Origin: Bactericera cockerelli
Taxonomy: Eukaryota; Arthropoda; Insecta; Hemiptera; Triozidae
Length of the DNA: 64,000 bases
Direction of reading: 5' to 3'
Assembly: GCA_024516035.1 (NCBI GenBank)
Contig: CM044964.1
Coordinates: 27,808,717-27,872,716 of the forward strand
Within the stretch, counting starts at the first letter, position 1. Every line of letters begins with the position of its first letter. Below, one piece after another: positions 1 through 10,100 of this stretch. The notes beneath the pieces were generated by a model, which was given only the letters and a program-made list of their open reading frames with translations, did not search any database and was not told the DNA's origin. Position numbers and translations under genes: made by a program.

Positions 1-329
1 CCCGTTAAAAGTAAAAATAGTAACTATGTACGAGTACTTGGTACCGCTCTTGGGCATAATATTATAATATGGTAGTCACTTTTAACTTGCAGCAAAAGAA
101 TCATACACGTGAAAAAAGATTTATCATTCGTCTGGCAGGTTTCAAATTATTCAAACTAAATAAATGTGGATATGTGGAATCGCTCCTGTATTCTACCTAT
201 CCAGTCTACATATCCAGGTATTCCGCTTAGGCTGTGTTTCATCTAAACAAATTTCTCTTCCATTCATTCCACTTTTCAGGTGAAAGAGGTAGCTAAATTA
301 TATTAAGAACAATCAATGCAAAAATTCAA

Positions 330-535
330 GCTCACGATTAGCTCGGTAGCTAAGCACTCGTACAAAAGGTCCGCGGGTTCGATCGCTGGAGCCGACAAAA
401 AATTGTATTCTAAATTTGGTTATAGTTGTTTGTAAGGGATACCATCCGGTGCTCTCGTGATGACCCAGCACCTAAATGGGTAGTAATGAGTCACTTCTCG
501 CCCATTAACACAAACCACAAAGGTCTATAGTAGCT
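330..535 (+). repeat. SINE family S6 (tRNA-headed)
   Basis: A box-A-like stretch (tagctcggtagctaagcac) and a box-B-like stretch (gggttcgatcg) sit about 40 bp apart, followed by a body ending near cacaaaggtct. The same body recurs at 48541-48735, and a related head at 27583-27682 on the minus strand. It is tRNA-derived but not a tRNA gene, because no acceptor stem closes. Confidence 0.7.
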
Positions 536-1190
536 CCTGTTTCATGGCTAAGAAATAAAAAAAGTCCTTGAAACAATCACCTTTTTATTAAAAAATAAAA
601 AGAAACAAAATCAAAATTTATGATCACGGATCGTTCCACTTGTAGATTTAGTGAGCACTCGCTGAGTGTATAATTATGTTCAACTTGTAGAGGTTATGGT
701 AAAGCCTTATTATTCCTCAAATCCTCATACTTATACGAGAATTCTATTTGAATTACTTTCCAGCTGCAGAGGTAAAGAAAGTAGATTTACTGGAAATTTT
801 CCAATACACATAATAAATGTAAATTATAAATTATATTACAGGATTAAACAGATACAAAATTACACTTAAAGAGTATCTCGGACTTCCAGTGGTCGGGACG
901 AGCAGTTGAAACAAAAAAAAAAAATTAACGAAGTTTCAACAAAAAAAAAACCGTAGCTTCGATACTGATTTTTGGTTCGTCTAATTATTGCTGCGTAAGA
1001 ATATACGTAAAAGAAAAATCAATATTTAGACGAACATCAATTTTATTGGGATTTTTTGTAAAATGAGAAAGACTATCCAATATTTATTTTTCAAATTATT
1101 AATACAATTTCTTCAACTCATTCTCTATGCGCCAATACCACTCAGAAAACTTAAAAAGTTATATTTTCAATGAAAATGGAAAAAGGAATT

Positions 1191-1288
1191 AGCCGAACCT
1201 CTCATGGTTCGGCTAAGTATTGGATATTTGTGTAAAGTTCGGCTAAGTATTAATTTTTCTTTTACGCGTTCGGCTAATTATTAATCCG
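1191..1288. repeat. Hairpin and degenerate repeat of gttcggctaa
   Basis: A perfect 9-bp inverted repeat (agccgaacc / ggttcggct, loop 1200-1205) is followed by two further copies of the gttcggctaa motif at about 1238 and 1268. It runs up to the AC microsatellite and is probably part of the same mobile element. Confidence 0.55.
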
Positions 1289-1289
1289 T

Positions 1290-1291
<2 letters not shown>

Positions 1292-1352
<61 letters not shown>

Positions 1353-1490
1353 GACAGACGCACGGACCAATGGCTGAAAACAACTTTTTTGGTATCCTGA
1401 GGCCATGATTCGTCCAGAAATGTGAAAAACTGGGTAGGTCAAATTTTCGACGAATACAATACTTTCCTTATTATAAGATAAGGAAAGTAA
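1292..1490. repeat. AC microsatellite plus conserved repeat tail (family M)
   Basis: An (AC)n run to about 1348 is followed by a unique-looking 140-bp tail containing acgcacggaccaatggctg and ending in the palindromic actttccttat/ataaggaaagt. The same microsatellite plus tail recurs at 52156-52400, so the microsatellite travels as part of a dispersed element. Short pieces of the end occur near 12815 and 13828. Confidence 0.75.
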
Positions 1491-1499
1491 AAAAAGTTT

Positions 1500-1760
1500 T
1501 GAGATGTTATTTAAATCAAGCACGACTGGTGCTAAGGAGCTGTGGAACTGCAGCACCCCTGACGAAAAAGAAAAAGAGAGGATATTCTCAAGTCCTAGCT
1601 CATACACAATGAAAATTATCACACATTTCTAGTATAATTCTTTGATTGGCATGATAGACAAACTAAAACATTTTAGATACTGAAAGAGCAACACTATAAA
1701 TCCCAATTTAGTACTGTTTTATGTGGCAGCACCCCCAAAACATTTTCCCACATAAGTGTT
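1500..1760 (+). repeat. Dispersed repeat family I
   Basis: Contains ggaactgcagcac, then a stretch ending in tacacaatgaaaattatc, then ttatgtggcagc. Related sequence occurs at 13195-13325 and 44736-44885. No coding capacity was seen; class unknown. Confidence 0.5.
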
Positions 1761-1973
1761 AATCACAATCGTTAATCACAAAACTACTCAGTCACTAAGA
1801 GGTCATATTTAAGCCGGGCTTTGTAGCTGTATATTACATCTGTGGCGTAACGAAGATTTAGTCCGCCTTCGTAGCGAAAAATCTTGTTTTAGAATAATTA
1901 ACTATTTGGGTTCCCTATACTAGAGATCAATAAAATGAAAAAACCAATATTAAAAAATTAGACCAATACCTAA

Positions 1974-2026
1974 AATTAGACTAATTTGATATGCCGCACT
2001 CATAATTAGACTAATTTGATATGCCG
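1974..2026. repeat. 23-bp direct repeat
   Basis: aattagactaatttgatatg plus ccg occurs at 1974-1996 and again at 2004-2026. It lies just upstream of the probable 5' end of the LINE and could be a small tandem duplication or element debris. The stretch 1761-1973 holds nothing I can identify. Confidence 0.6.
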
Positions 2027-2411
2027 GTGGTCCCATGTAATCATTTACTGATTCGTATCGTTCAAAAATTTGCTCTCTGTTTTTTATTTGTTTTTAGTGT
2101 TAAATTACCGTTATTTTTTATTTTCTATGTGTTAATTGACGTATTTTTGTTCGCTGGATCCGAATTTGTAATTAGATTTTTTGTGTGACGTTTTATAAAA
2201 AAGTTCTGTTTCGTGAATTGTTTTTTCTTTCTTCATACGCAAGCCTAGGTGAGGTACTAGATACATATTATCATATAGCTAATATCTATCTCTACCTACC
2301 TAATATTCAAACCTAACGGTCCCCTATCACTTTGAATCAATATTTGACCTTGAAATACTTGGATTATTTCATTCATTTGCTTTATCGGTTATCTTCTACC
2401 CACCGCCTACC

Positions 2412-3245
2412 ATGCCGTCTTCGGTCCCGAACCAGTTACCTGAGAATTCCGGTGCTTCTACTAGTGTACCTATTGACAAGTACGTTAGTCAGTTAGAGAA
2501 ACGTGTGACTGAACAGGAGCAACTGATAAGTCTGCTGAACAAGAGAATAGCCGAGCTGACGTCATCTGGGTCGAACCTGGGATCTGAGGCTGGGTGTTCT
2601 CGAGTTGGTGCGGAGGACCGCGGCGACTCAAATGGCAAGGATCGTGGTGTTTCCTTTGTTGGATCCCGGAAATCTGACGTCGTGACAACGGTTCCATACA
2701 CAAAGTACACACCTTACTTTGTGTCTAGACTAAATCCTGATGTGTCCGCGGAAGCTTTGGCCAAGGATCTGATGTCTAATGTTCCTGACCTGTCTTCTGT
2801 CAAGTGTTCAAAGATGAAGTCACGCCATTCATCCTACTCATCATTTCACTTGGTCATTCAGGCGGATCAATGTCACCTGGTCGCGTCTGGGGGTGCCTGG
2901 CCTGAAGGTTCCTTTGTGAAGATTTTCAGTGGTCGGTTGCTGCCTCAGTATGTTGTGGAGACATATGACAGCAGCGGCCCACCTCATAAATCATTCAGTA
3001 AGGGTCCGGCCAAGAAAACGGGAGACCAATCTGGGAAAGCTCCATTGAAGAAGCCATCTGTTACTAAGAGCGCTGTGAAGCATTCGGACTCGGCTGGACC
3101 TTCTTCCCTAAACACCTCTGGGAGCGGGTCCACGGATACTCAGGAGCCGGTAGCGGTTCTTGCGGCTAAGTTTGATGCCAGTAGTTCGGCTTCAAAAAAC
3201 TCCGAGCGAAAAGTTCTTCCGCCTCGAAAAGCGAAGAACGTTTAA
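2412..3245 (+). CDS. LINE ORF1 protein (coiled coil, RRM-like)
   Basis: 277 aa from ATG at 2412. Residues about 20-50 form a predicted coiled coil with regularly spaced leucines and isoleucines (YVSQLEKRVTEQEQLISLL), suited to trimerisation as in other LINE ORF1 proteins. Residues about 95-180 (TPYFVSRLNPDVSAEALAKD through WPEGSFVKIFSGRLLP) resemble the RNA-binding region of insect LINE ORF1 proteins. The C-terminal third is Ser/Lys/Pro-rich and disordered. No CCHC zinc knuckles are present. Expected role: binding the element's RNA into a ribonucleoprotein. Its last 46 nt after the slippery site overlap the ORF2 frame. Confidence 0.8.
   Translation: MPSSVPNQLPENSGASTSVPIDKYVSQLEKRVTEQEQLISLLNKRIAELTSSGSNLGSEAGCSRVGAEDRGDSNGKDRGVSFVGSRKSDVVTTVPYTKYTPYFVSRLNPDVSAEALAKDLMSNVPDLSSVKCSKMKSRHSSYSSFHLVIQADQCHLVASGGAWPEGSFVKIFSGRLLPQYVVETYDSSGPPHKSFSKGPAKKTGDQSGKAPLKKPSVTKSAVKHSDSAGPSSLNTSGSGSTDTQEPVAVLAAKFDASSSASKNSERKVLPPRKAKNV
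3194..3239 (+). promoter_or_regulatory. Probable -1 ribosomal frameshift site
   Basis: The heptamer A AAA AAC at 3194-3200 lies in the ORF1 frame as ..A-AAA-AAC, the canonical X XXY YYZ form. Twelve nt downstream a hairpin can form: 3213-3219 (gttcttc) pairs with 3233-3239 (gaagaac), then, after a bulged C at 3220, 3221-3222 pair with 3231-3232; loop 3223-3230. A -1 shift here enters the ORF2 frame, which is open from 3185 and has no ATG before the conserved endonuclease start. Confidence 0.7.
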
Positions 3246-5986
3246 CTTCACTGACATGCTATTATCATAACGCTGGCGGTATCAAATCCAAGTTGAATAA
3301 TTTAAGACAAATTGTTAATGTTTCTATTTATGATTTTATTTTTCTTGACGAAACTTGGTTAAATGATGATATATCTGAAAGTGAAGCTAAATTTCAAAAC
3401 TACGAGGTTTACCGTTGTGACAGAGATCTGTCACGGTGGGGTTTTGGCTCGGGTGGGGGTACGTTAATAGCAGTAAATAGTAGGTTTAAATCCCATAGGA
3501 TCACTGTTAGTCCGCCTTCTTTTCCTTATGAACATGTTTTTGTTTTTGTTCAGGTTGGTGCTACTAGCTTACTATTGTGCTGCGTCTACCTTCCACCATG
3601 TACCGTTCAGGAGGCCTATGTTGAGCACTGTACCGTTGTCGAGTATCTTTGCTGCAGATTTACTGAGTCCAAGGTTATTGTTGTGGGTGATTACAATTTG
3701 AGAAATGCAATATGGAGTATCGATGAGGATTCGTCTATGGTTGTAGACTGTCCTCTCTCGTCATCAGCTGTTCATGTGTGTGAGTCGTTCAACAGTGTTT
3801 CACTCTACCAGGTTAATACCCTTCCTAATAACCATGGGGTCTTCCTTGATCTCTTGTTTACGAATGACGTTAGCGTAACTACAAGCCCCTGTGTAGATCC
3901 ATTACTGTCGGATAACTTTCACCATAATTCTTTCTCATTTGAAATCCCCGTTCCTCATGGGTGTGAGCTTCTTTCAAGAGATAGTACTGTCTATGATTAT
4001 GCCAAATGTGACTTGGTTGGTTTGAATCGATATTTAAAAAATGTTGATTGGTCTTTTCTTTCCCTGTATACTGATGTCCAAATTGTTACTGAAACTTTTT
4101 ACGACATTCTGTTAACAGGCATATCATCAACCACACCACGGAAACGCGTGTTTCATTCAAGTTTTCCCGTTTGGTTTTCGAAAGAACTTAGACAGACTAT
4201 CTTCGAGAAGAAAAAAGCTCATGTGGTTTACAAAAAATCTGGACTGCAGTCAGACTATATCTGTTTTTCAAGGTTACGTTCCCGATGTAATTATCTTAAC
4301 AAACATTGTTATGATGATTACTTGAAAAAGTCTGACGAAAGTTTGAAATCCAACCCTCGGTCTTTTTGGAAGTTTGTAAATGTCACTCGGAAAATTGATG
4401 GATTTCCCAAAAATATGTATTTGAATGACGTAGCTAGTAGCAATGGTGACGAGTCTGCCAATTTATTCAGCACATCTTTCTCGACTGCGTATGTGTCTTC
4501 TAACCGTCCTATTCCAGTTTATCCTCTGCTGAATAGTATTGACTTTGATGTTTTTTCGTTGTCTTCTTTTGAGATTTTCAAAGCACTTTCGGCACTTACA
4601 GAGAAATATTCTTCTGGTCCAGACGGCGTTCCTCCTTATATTCTAAAGAAATGTGCATCTTCTTTGGCTACTCCTTTATCGTTCTTGTTCAATTTATCTA
4701 TGTTTTCAGGAGTATATCCAACCTTGTGGAAATCTAGTTATGTCTTTCCTATTCATAAAAGCGGGGATCGTTCCAATATATCGAATTACCGAGGTGTCTG
4801 CATACAATCTTCTATACCTAAAGTCCTTGATAAATTGGTTTCATCAAAACTGTCATTTGCCTGTAAGCAGTTTATATCTGATCATCAACATGGGTTTATG
4901 GCCAAGAGGTCGACAGTTACCAATCTTTTGTGTTTCCAGAATGACATTTTGAGTTCTATTCAGTGTGGCAATGAGGTCCATGCCATCTATACTGACGTTG
5001 CAAAGGCCTTTGACCGAGTAAATACCAAATATCTTATTGCCAAATTAAGATCCTATGGCATAGGCGAGACCTTTCTTCGTTGGTTGGACAGCTCCTTCAC
5101 CGACCGTTCTCAAATTGTAAAAATTGGTGACAGCGTTTCAGGTTCAATTCTTGTGTCATCTGGAGTTGGTCAAGGTAGCCATTCCGGTCCGCTTTTGTTC
5201 AGTCTTTTCTTCAATGATCTCTCTAATGTCATTAAATATTCTTCTTTCCAAATGTTTGCAGATGATGTGAAGATTTACAAAGCTATAGCTAGCGAGGATG
5301 ATTGCATTCTCTTGCAGAAGGATTTAACATCATTCAGCCAATGGCTAAAACTCAATGGTTTGCAACTTACCTTGAGTAAGTGTGCTCATATGTCCTTCTC
5401 TAGATGCAGGGAGCCCAGTAGCTTTACATACTGTATTGATTCACAACCTCTCAAACATGTCGAAACAATCAAAGATCTGGGTGTCAGTCTTGATCCGACC
5501 TTATCGTTTTCTACCCATATCGCCAATCTCTCAATGCGATGCCATCGAATCCTCGGTTACATTTTTAGAACATCAAAAGGCTTGTCTTCTTCTTCATTTA
5601 GACTTCTATATTTCTCTCTGGTTCGATCCTTACTAGAATATGCCTGCGTTGTATGGTGTCCTTATTACAACGTGCATGAGCTGTTATTAGACAGGGTTCA
5701 GAGAAGGTTCCTGTATTATCTTAATATCCGTTTTCCTAATCACCAGATCGATATTGAATGTCTCAAGGATCGCCGTCTTCAAGCTGATCTAAACTTCTTT
5801 CGCAAGCTGTTATCTGGCGAGGTGGACTGCAGTGATCTTTTGAGTGGGGTTTCGTTGGACTGCCATCGTAGACTTAGGCGTGCTCATACTTTTCATATGA
5901 AAACATGCCCTACCAACTACACACACTTTTCTCCTCTAAACAGGATGATGCGCTTGGCAAATGATACTACTGAGTTTGACTTCTGA
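3200..5986 (+). CDS. LINE ORF2: endonuclease-reverse transcriptase
   Basis: Read in the -1 frame relative to ORF1. The frame is open from 3185 and is shown from the predicted shift point; about 928 aa to TGA at 5984-5986. The N-terminal APE-like endonuclease is visible: the YYHNAGGIKSKL start (about 3260) with the expected Asn, FLDETWLN with catalytic Glu, VVGDYNLRNAIWS, LDLLFTND, and SDNFHHNSF near the end. The reverse transcriptase follows: SSGPDGVPPYILK, PIHKSGDRSNISNYRG, QHGFMAKRSTVTNLL, AIYTDVAKAFDRVN with the first catalytic Asp, GVGQGSHSGPLLF, and FADDVKIY as the FADD catalytic box. No RNase H domain was noticed. There is no ATG near the endonuclease start; the only early initiation codon is a TTG at 3293, which would delete the conserved Asn motif. 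It would carry out target-primed reverse transcription. Confidence 0.85.
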   Translation, partial: LRAKSSSASKSEERLTSLTCYYHNAGGIKSKLNNLRQIVNVSIYDFIFLDETWLNDDISESEAKFQNYEVYRCDRDLSRWGFGSGGGTLIAVNSRFKSHRITVSPPSFPYEHVFVFVQVGATSLLLCCVYLPPCTVQEAYVEHCTVVEYLCCRFTESKVIVVGDYNLRNAIWSIDEDSSMVVDCPLSSSAVHVCESFNSVSLYQVNTLPNNHGVFLDLLFTNDVSVTTSPCVDPLLSDNFHHNSFSFEIPVPHGCELLSRDSTVYDYAKCDLVGLNRYLKNVDWSFLSLYTDVQIVTETFYDILLTGISSTTPRKRVFHSSFPVWFSKELRQTIFEKKKAHVVYKKSGLQSDYICFSRLRSRCNYLNKHCYDDYLKKSDESLKSNPRSFWKFVNVTRKIDGFPKNMYLNDVASSNGDESANLFSTSFSTAYVSSNRPIPVYPLLNSIDFDVFSLSSFEIFKALSALTEKYSSGPDGVPPYILKKCASSLATPLSFLFNLSMFSGVYPTLWKSSYVFPIHKSGDRSNISNYRGVCIQSSIPKVLDKLVSSKLSFACKQFISDHQHGFMAKRSTVTNLLCFQNDILSSIQCGNEVHAIYTDVAKAFDRVNTKYLIAKLRSYGIGETFLRWLDSSFTDRSQIVKIGDSVSGSILVSSGVGQGSHSGPLLFSLFFNDLSNVIKYSSFQMFADDVKIYKAIASEDDCILLQKDLTSFSQWLKLNGLQLTLSKCAHMSFSRCREPSSFTYCIDSQPLKHVETIKDLGVSLDPTLSFSTHIANLSMRCHRILGYIFRTSKGLSSSSFRLLYFSLVRSLLEYACVVWCPYYNVHELLLDRVQRRFLYYLNIRFPNHQIDIECLKDRRLQADLNFFRKLLSGEVDCSDLLSGVSLDCHRRLRRAHTFHMKTCPTNYTHFSPLNRMMRLANDTTEFDF

Positions 5987-6501
5987 CACGATCTTATAAT
6001 TATAGGATTATAATATGTATTTATTTTTATTTTGTTTTATTTTATTTATTATTTTGTTTATTTTTTTATTTTGACAGTTTTTTTTTGACATGTTGTGGTT
6101 ATTTCACAATTTTCTATTTATTGTACTTTCTAGTATATTTTATGAACTTTAGTTTACCCTTGTGATGTATTTGTGATTTATTATTAGTATTTTTGTAACC
6201 TTTGTTTATTTTTATCCTTTTATTATTAATATTATTTGTGTATTTGTGTAAATAGAGCTCGGCTCGTTAATATACACCCGTTCTGCGGGCATTTATCATT
6301 TATCATTTATCATAGTTTAAGTGTGGAAAAAAAATCTCACCCACCCTAAAGTGTGTGAAAGTAAGTGTGACAAAAATTACAAGACTTGAAATTTTGTATA
6401 GATTTTAAAAATGTCATGAAAAAAAGGGGGTACCGTTTGAAATTCCAAAGGTGATCCGAGAAACTTTTAGAGGTCACCGTTAAATCTGTCCCGGTCTGTC
6501 T

Positions 6502-6658
6502 GTCCCGGTAGCTCAGTAGTAAAGGCGGCACTCTGTGAATCCAAAGACTCCAGAGGTCGTGGGTTCGAAACCCAGCTGGGACATGACAAGTTATCCTCCC
6601 AATCAGGATTTTTACCACATAATAATATGTCTTGGGCTTACTGCTGGAATAATGGATA
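6502..6658 (+). repeat. SINE S1, 3'-truncated
   Basis: Defines family S1: tRNA-like head (tagctcagtagtaaaggcgg, box B ggttcgaaaccc, then gggacatgacaagttatcc), body with accacataataatatgtc, and usually a tail ending aataaggcgat. This copy stops at ggaataatgga and runs directly into the tandem duplication of condensin exon 9; a piece of its 3' end is included in each repeat unit. Confidence 0.85.
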
Positions 6659-6659
6659 A

Positions 6660-6846
6660 TGTTTACCTGAGAGTCCAAAGCATCACCGTCTAGCTTCTGC
6701 TTAGGCTTGCTGCTAAAATAAAAAATAGATAATGTTTACCTGAGAGTCTAGAGCATCACGGTCTAGCTTCTGCTTAGGCTTGCTGCTAAAATAATGAATA
6801 GATAATGTTTACCTGAGAGTCCAAAGCATCACCGTCTAGCTTCTGC
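6660..6846 (-). repeat. Tandem triplication spanning the condensin exon 9 donor
   Basis: Exact 73-bp period. The exon end (DALDSQ codons) plus GTAAAC donor occurs three times, with donor G at 6812 (the exon in frame with the gene), 6739 and 6666. On the minus strand each extra unit starts with 27 nt that look like a tiny intron (GTAAAC...TTATTTTAG) and continues with 46 nt of exon-like sequence. Reading past the first donor meets a TAG after eight codons. Confidence 0.85.
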
Positions 6847-6939
6847 TCTGTAGTGGGCATGCGCGAGGTGGTGTTGAACAGATCCGAGTTGCGCAGGAGA
6901 GCCTTGAGGTCAAACCTGAGTCTCTTGTGCAGGAAGAAT
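6813..6939 (-). CDS. barr: Condensin subunit 2 exon 9
   Basis: Acceptor CTTGTCTCAG, donor GTAAAC. Enters in phase 2, leaves in phase 0. Encodes FFLHKRLRFDLKALLRNSDL then FNTTSRMPTTEQKLDGDALDSQ, corresponding to the LVQLHLKP region of vertebrate NCAPH. This is the last exon found. Its 3' end is repeated twice downstream. Confidence 0.88.
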
Positions 6940-7072
6940 CTGAGACAAGTAAACATACACTTTAAATACCTTTATCATTATTATCTTATTCATCCTTAAA
7001 AATTGTACTCTGTAATATTATAACTTACTTATTGTGTGAATTGTTAAAATGTTTATTATAAAAATAAAGTTG

Positions 7073-7106
<34 letters not shown>

Positions 7107-10100
7107 GGACACAATACTTCCTCGTGAATGGTAATCAAATTTTTCAATTTTTACTATCTTTGGAATAAGAGATTTTTCACTTGTATTTACAAAAGTTCTC
7201 AACCGATTCTCTTCAGATTTGTTAAAAATTTGGTAGAATGACGTTTTCCCTACATTCTAGATTCAACAAAAAAATTCTGTACCGGCAAGTAGTGGACCTT
7301 ATTTTTTGACTTTTTTGTCTTTATACTGCCGTACCTGGTGTGAATGTGTGATTGAATGTGATTTTTTTTCTTTACTTTTTGCTTTTCTTTAACTACCATT
7401 ATTACCTACTACTGTTGTTATATTATCTTCCACTATTATTTCCTTATCTTGTTTTCTATTATCTTTACTCTCTAATTGTTTTTTTATTTACATTGTATTT
7501 AAACTCAAATAAACAAAGAAGTGCTTTGTTAAACTGTTGGCATAATGGGACTACCTGTCTTGCGCTGACAGTCTAAATAAAGCACTACTTAAAAAAAAAA
7601 GTTATCATATGTGTGTGTTAATCACTTTCGTGATATCACAACTACTCAAACTCGCTTTACTAAATCTACGCTGAAACCGGGACTTGAACCACCGACCTCC
7701 AGGTTACAAGTCCGCTGCCTTATCGATCAAGCTACTGAGGTCGGGATAGATGGATATATGTTTCATTTGTAAAATTACACTGACGGGTGTACACAATGGT
7801 CAAAAAGTTTACCATGGTCTTAAAAAAAAAAAAAAAAATACATCTCTTCCACCCAACCCTATACTTTTGTGTAGAGAAAAAGAAGTCTCACCTGAGCAGG
7901 TCCGAGGGGTCGGCGTGGCAGTCCTCCGAGTAAGTGACCTTGCGGCTGCTCCACGCCCCCATGGTCCTCTCACTCAGCCAGGTGGTATCCCCCCGCTCCC
8001 CCCCCCCACTGAATCTGGCGCTGATCTTCAGATTGGGGTTGAACTCTATCTTGAACTGTTGCTTCGCCTTGAGCTTCTCCTGGCGAGCCCGCTGAGCGTC
8101 TTCCGAGCTGTTCCGAGCTGGCTCTGAGGGGCAATTCATCAGTTTCCGGGGAATTAGGAAAAGTACATGATTTAAAAAAATATGTATATTATCACGCTTG
8201 CCTTTATCCCATATTAGCATATATCGCCTCTGATAACACAAAGAGGCGTAAACAACATTTTCGAAATTTTACAGGAGAGCCAAAATGAGTTTTCTTGTGC
8301 ATAATTTTTCTGTGCACACACGGTAGGAACATTATCACTTCCCTGTACCCGTGAATGACCATACGAACTTTTTCTGTTGCCAAATTTGATTATTTAACTG
8401 TGACTATCGATTTACGCCTATTTGATTTGTCTGAAAAAGAGAAAATGAGGGATACGCCTGATTTCAATTTTTGTTGTATCTTTTCTTTGGATTATAATTG
8501 GATTACGTCTATTTGTGAGAACAAAATATAGCACAAGTAGACTCAATCCAAGCAATAAAACCAATTTCAAAAATTTGGGGTTACGCCTCTTTGTGTTATT
8601 AGAGGCGATATTACTATTGGGGTTGACATTGTTCAACCTCACGGTTGAGGTTGGTAGGGTGAAGCACGTTTCTTATGGCTCAACGCCCTTCCTAACGCCA
8701 ACGATTCTATTTGGTTTTAACGTCCTGATCAGAACGGGGTTACCCTCCATTCGCAGGGAATCGTACCAGCTACCCACATTAACCTCACCCAGTCTGGGTG
8801 GGGCCGGAATCGCCAGCCTCACATATTCGGATGAAACAGAATTTTCTGTGCAAAAAGTCTGCTCCAAAAGTATGTGATTTTTTTTTAATAGGCACTTTGA
8901 AAAAATCGGCTAAAAAAAGAAAATACAAAAAATAAACAAGTGTGTCAGTTAAAATATGAAAATCTCACAAGTATAAAAAAAAGATCCAAAAAAATTTCCC
9001 ATGCCGGGAATCGAACCCGGGCCTTCTGGGTGAAAGCCAGATATCCTAGCCACTAGACCACATGGGAGGATGAAAATACTGAGTAGCAATAAGTTTTTAT
9101 AAAGTTAATGAATTCTCACTAATGAGTGTCTGACTTGGTTACCTTGGTCTCTTGCAGTACACAAGTGCAATACATATTATGTAATCGAACTTTTTCTTCT
9201 TTCACATATTGAATACTAGCTGTTTGCCCGTACTTCGAAACGGAAGACGACTAAATTAATAATCAATGTGTTTTTTTTTTACAATTTATCGGGTAGCGCG
9301 AGTTTCAGTAGTTGTGATATCACGTAGATGAAACACTTGGACGACCGGGTGTACCACTGGTGGTACACACGTGTCTGTACGGAATGGACCGGGTGTACCA
9401 CCGGTGGTACACGCATGTACTACGCCTGTGAATAGCCTAAACATCGCCGGTCCCACGGGAGAACTGACTAAAAACATGCCGGTCGTCTATGTGTTAACAC
9501 AAATATGACAACTTTTTTTAAATTTAAATAAGTTATCATATTTGTGTTAATCACTTTCGTGATAAATCACAACTACTCAAATTCGATTTCCTAAATCTAA
9601 GCTGACACCGGTACTTGAAACAACGACCTCCAGGTTACAAGTACACCGCCTTATCGATCAAGCTACTGATGTCGGTTTAACTATTGTACTGTATGATTTT
9701 ATTTGTGGTGAAGCACAAGGCCTCTTCAAAAAAATTGTGGGTAGCGCAGCGTTACTAAGAGCCTCCTTCACATTTCGAATTATTCTATTACATTAATTTC
9801 TTTTTACTCTGGTAATGCCGCCACTGGTCGTTACTCATACAACTACTTATTTTTCCTCACGAGGTATGAGTGGACCCCGAAAATCCAAGTATAGATCAGA
9901 AAAATCGAACCCAGGGTCACCATTTATTTATTTTATTTATTTAGAAACTCTTTATCAGTAGAACATATATACAGACAAATAATGGTAAAAATTAAATAGA
10001 AAAATTGACAATATTTTAATAATAATAATATAAACAAGAAAAAAAAAAAAAAATATATATACACATGTCCTAACACTAAAGGGCGGGGTTATTGCCTATG

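Larger units (their letters stand above)
2027..6311 (+). mobile_element. Non-LTR retrotransposon (LINE), both ORFs open
   Basis: An apparently intact non-LTR retrotransposon: 5' UTR, ORF1 (coiled-coil protein), ORF2 (endonuclease plus reverse transcriptase), AT-rich 3' UTR, and a tail of three ATTTATC units at 6291-6311 in place of poly(A). The 3' end is defined by the tail; the 5' end is only approximate, since no target-site duplication could be recognised. The endonuclease is of the APE type and the RT is jockey/CR1/R1-like, but the clade was not resolved. Both ORFs lack internal stops, so this copy is young. It sits beyond the last condensin exon found, in what should be intron or 3' flank of that gene. 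Confidence 0.85.

Noticed and set aside
1281..1622. ORF across the AC microsatellite (also 51945-52351 and 59632-59895)
   Set aside because: Poly Cys-Val or His-Thr translations are produced by the dinucleotide run; no conserved protein.
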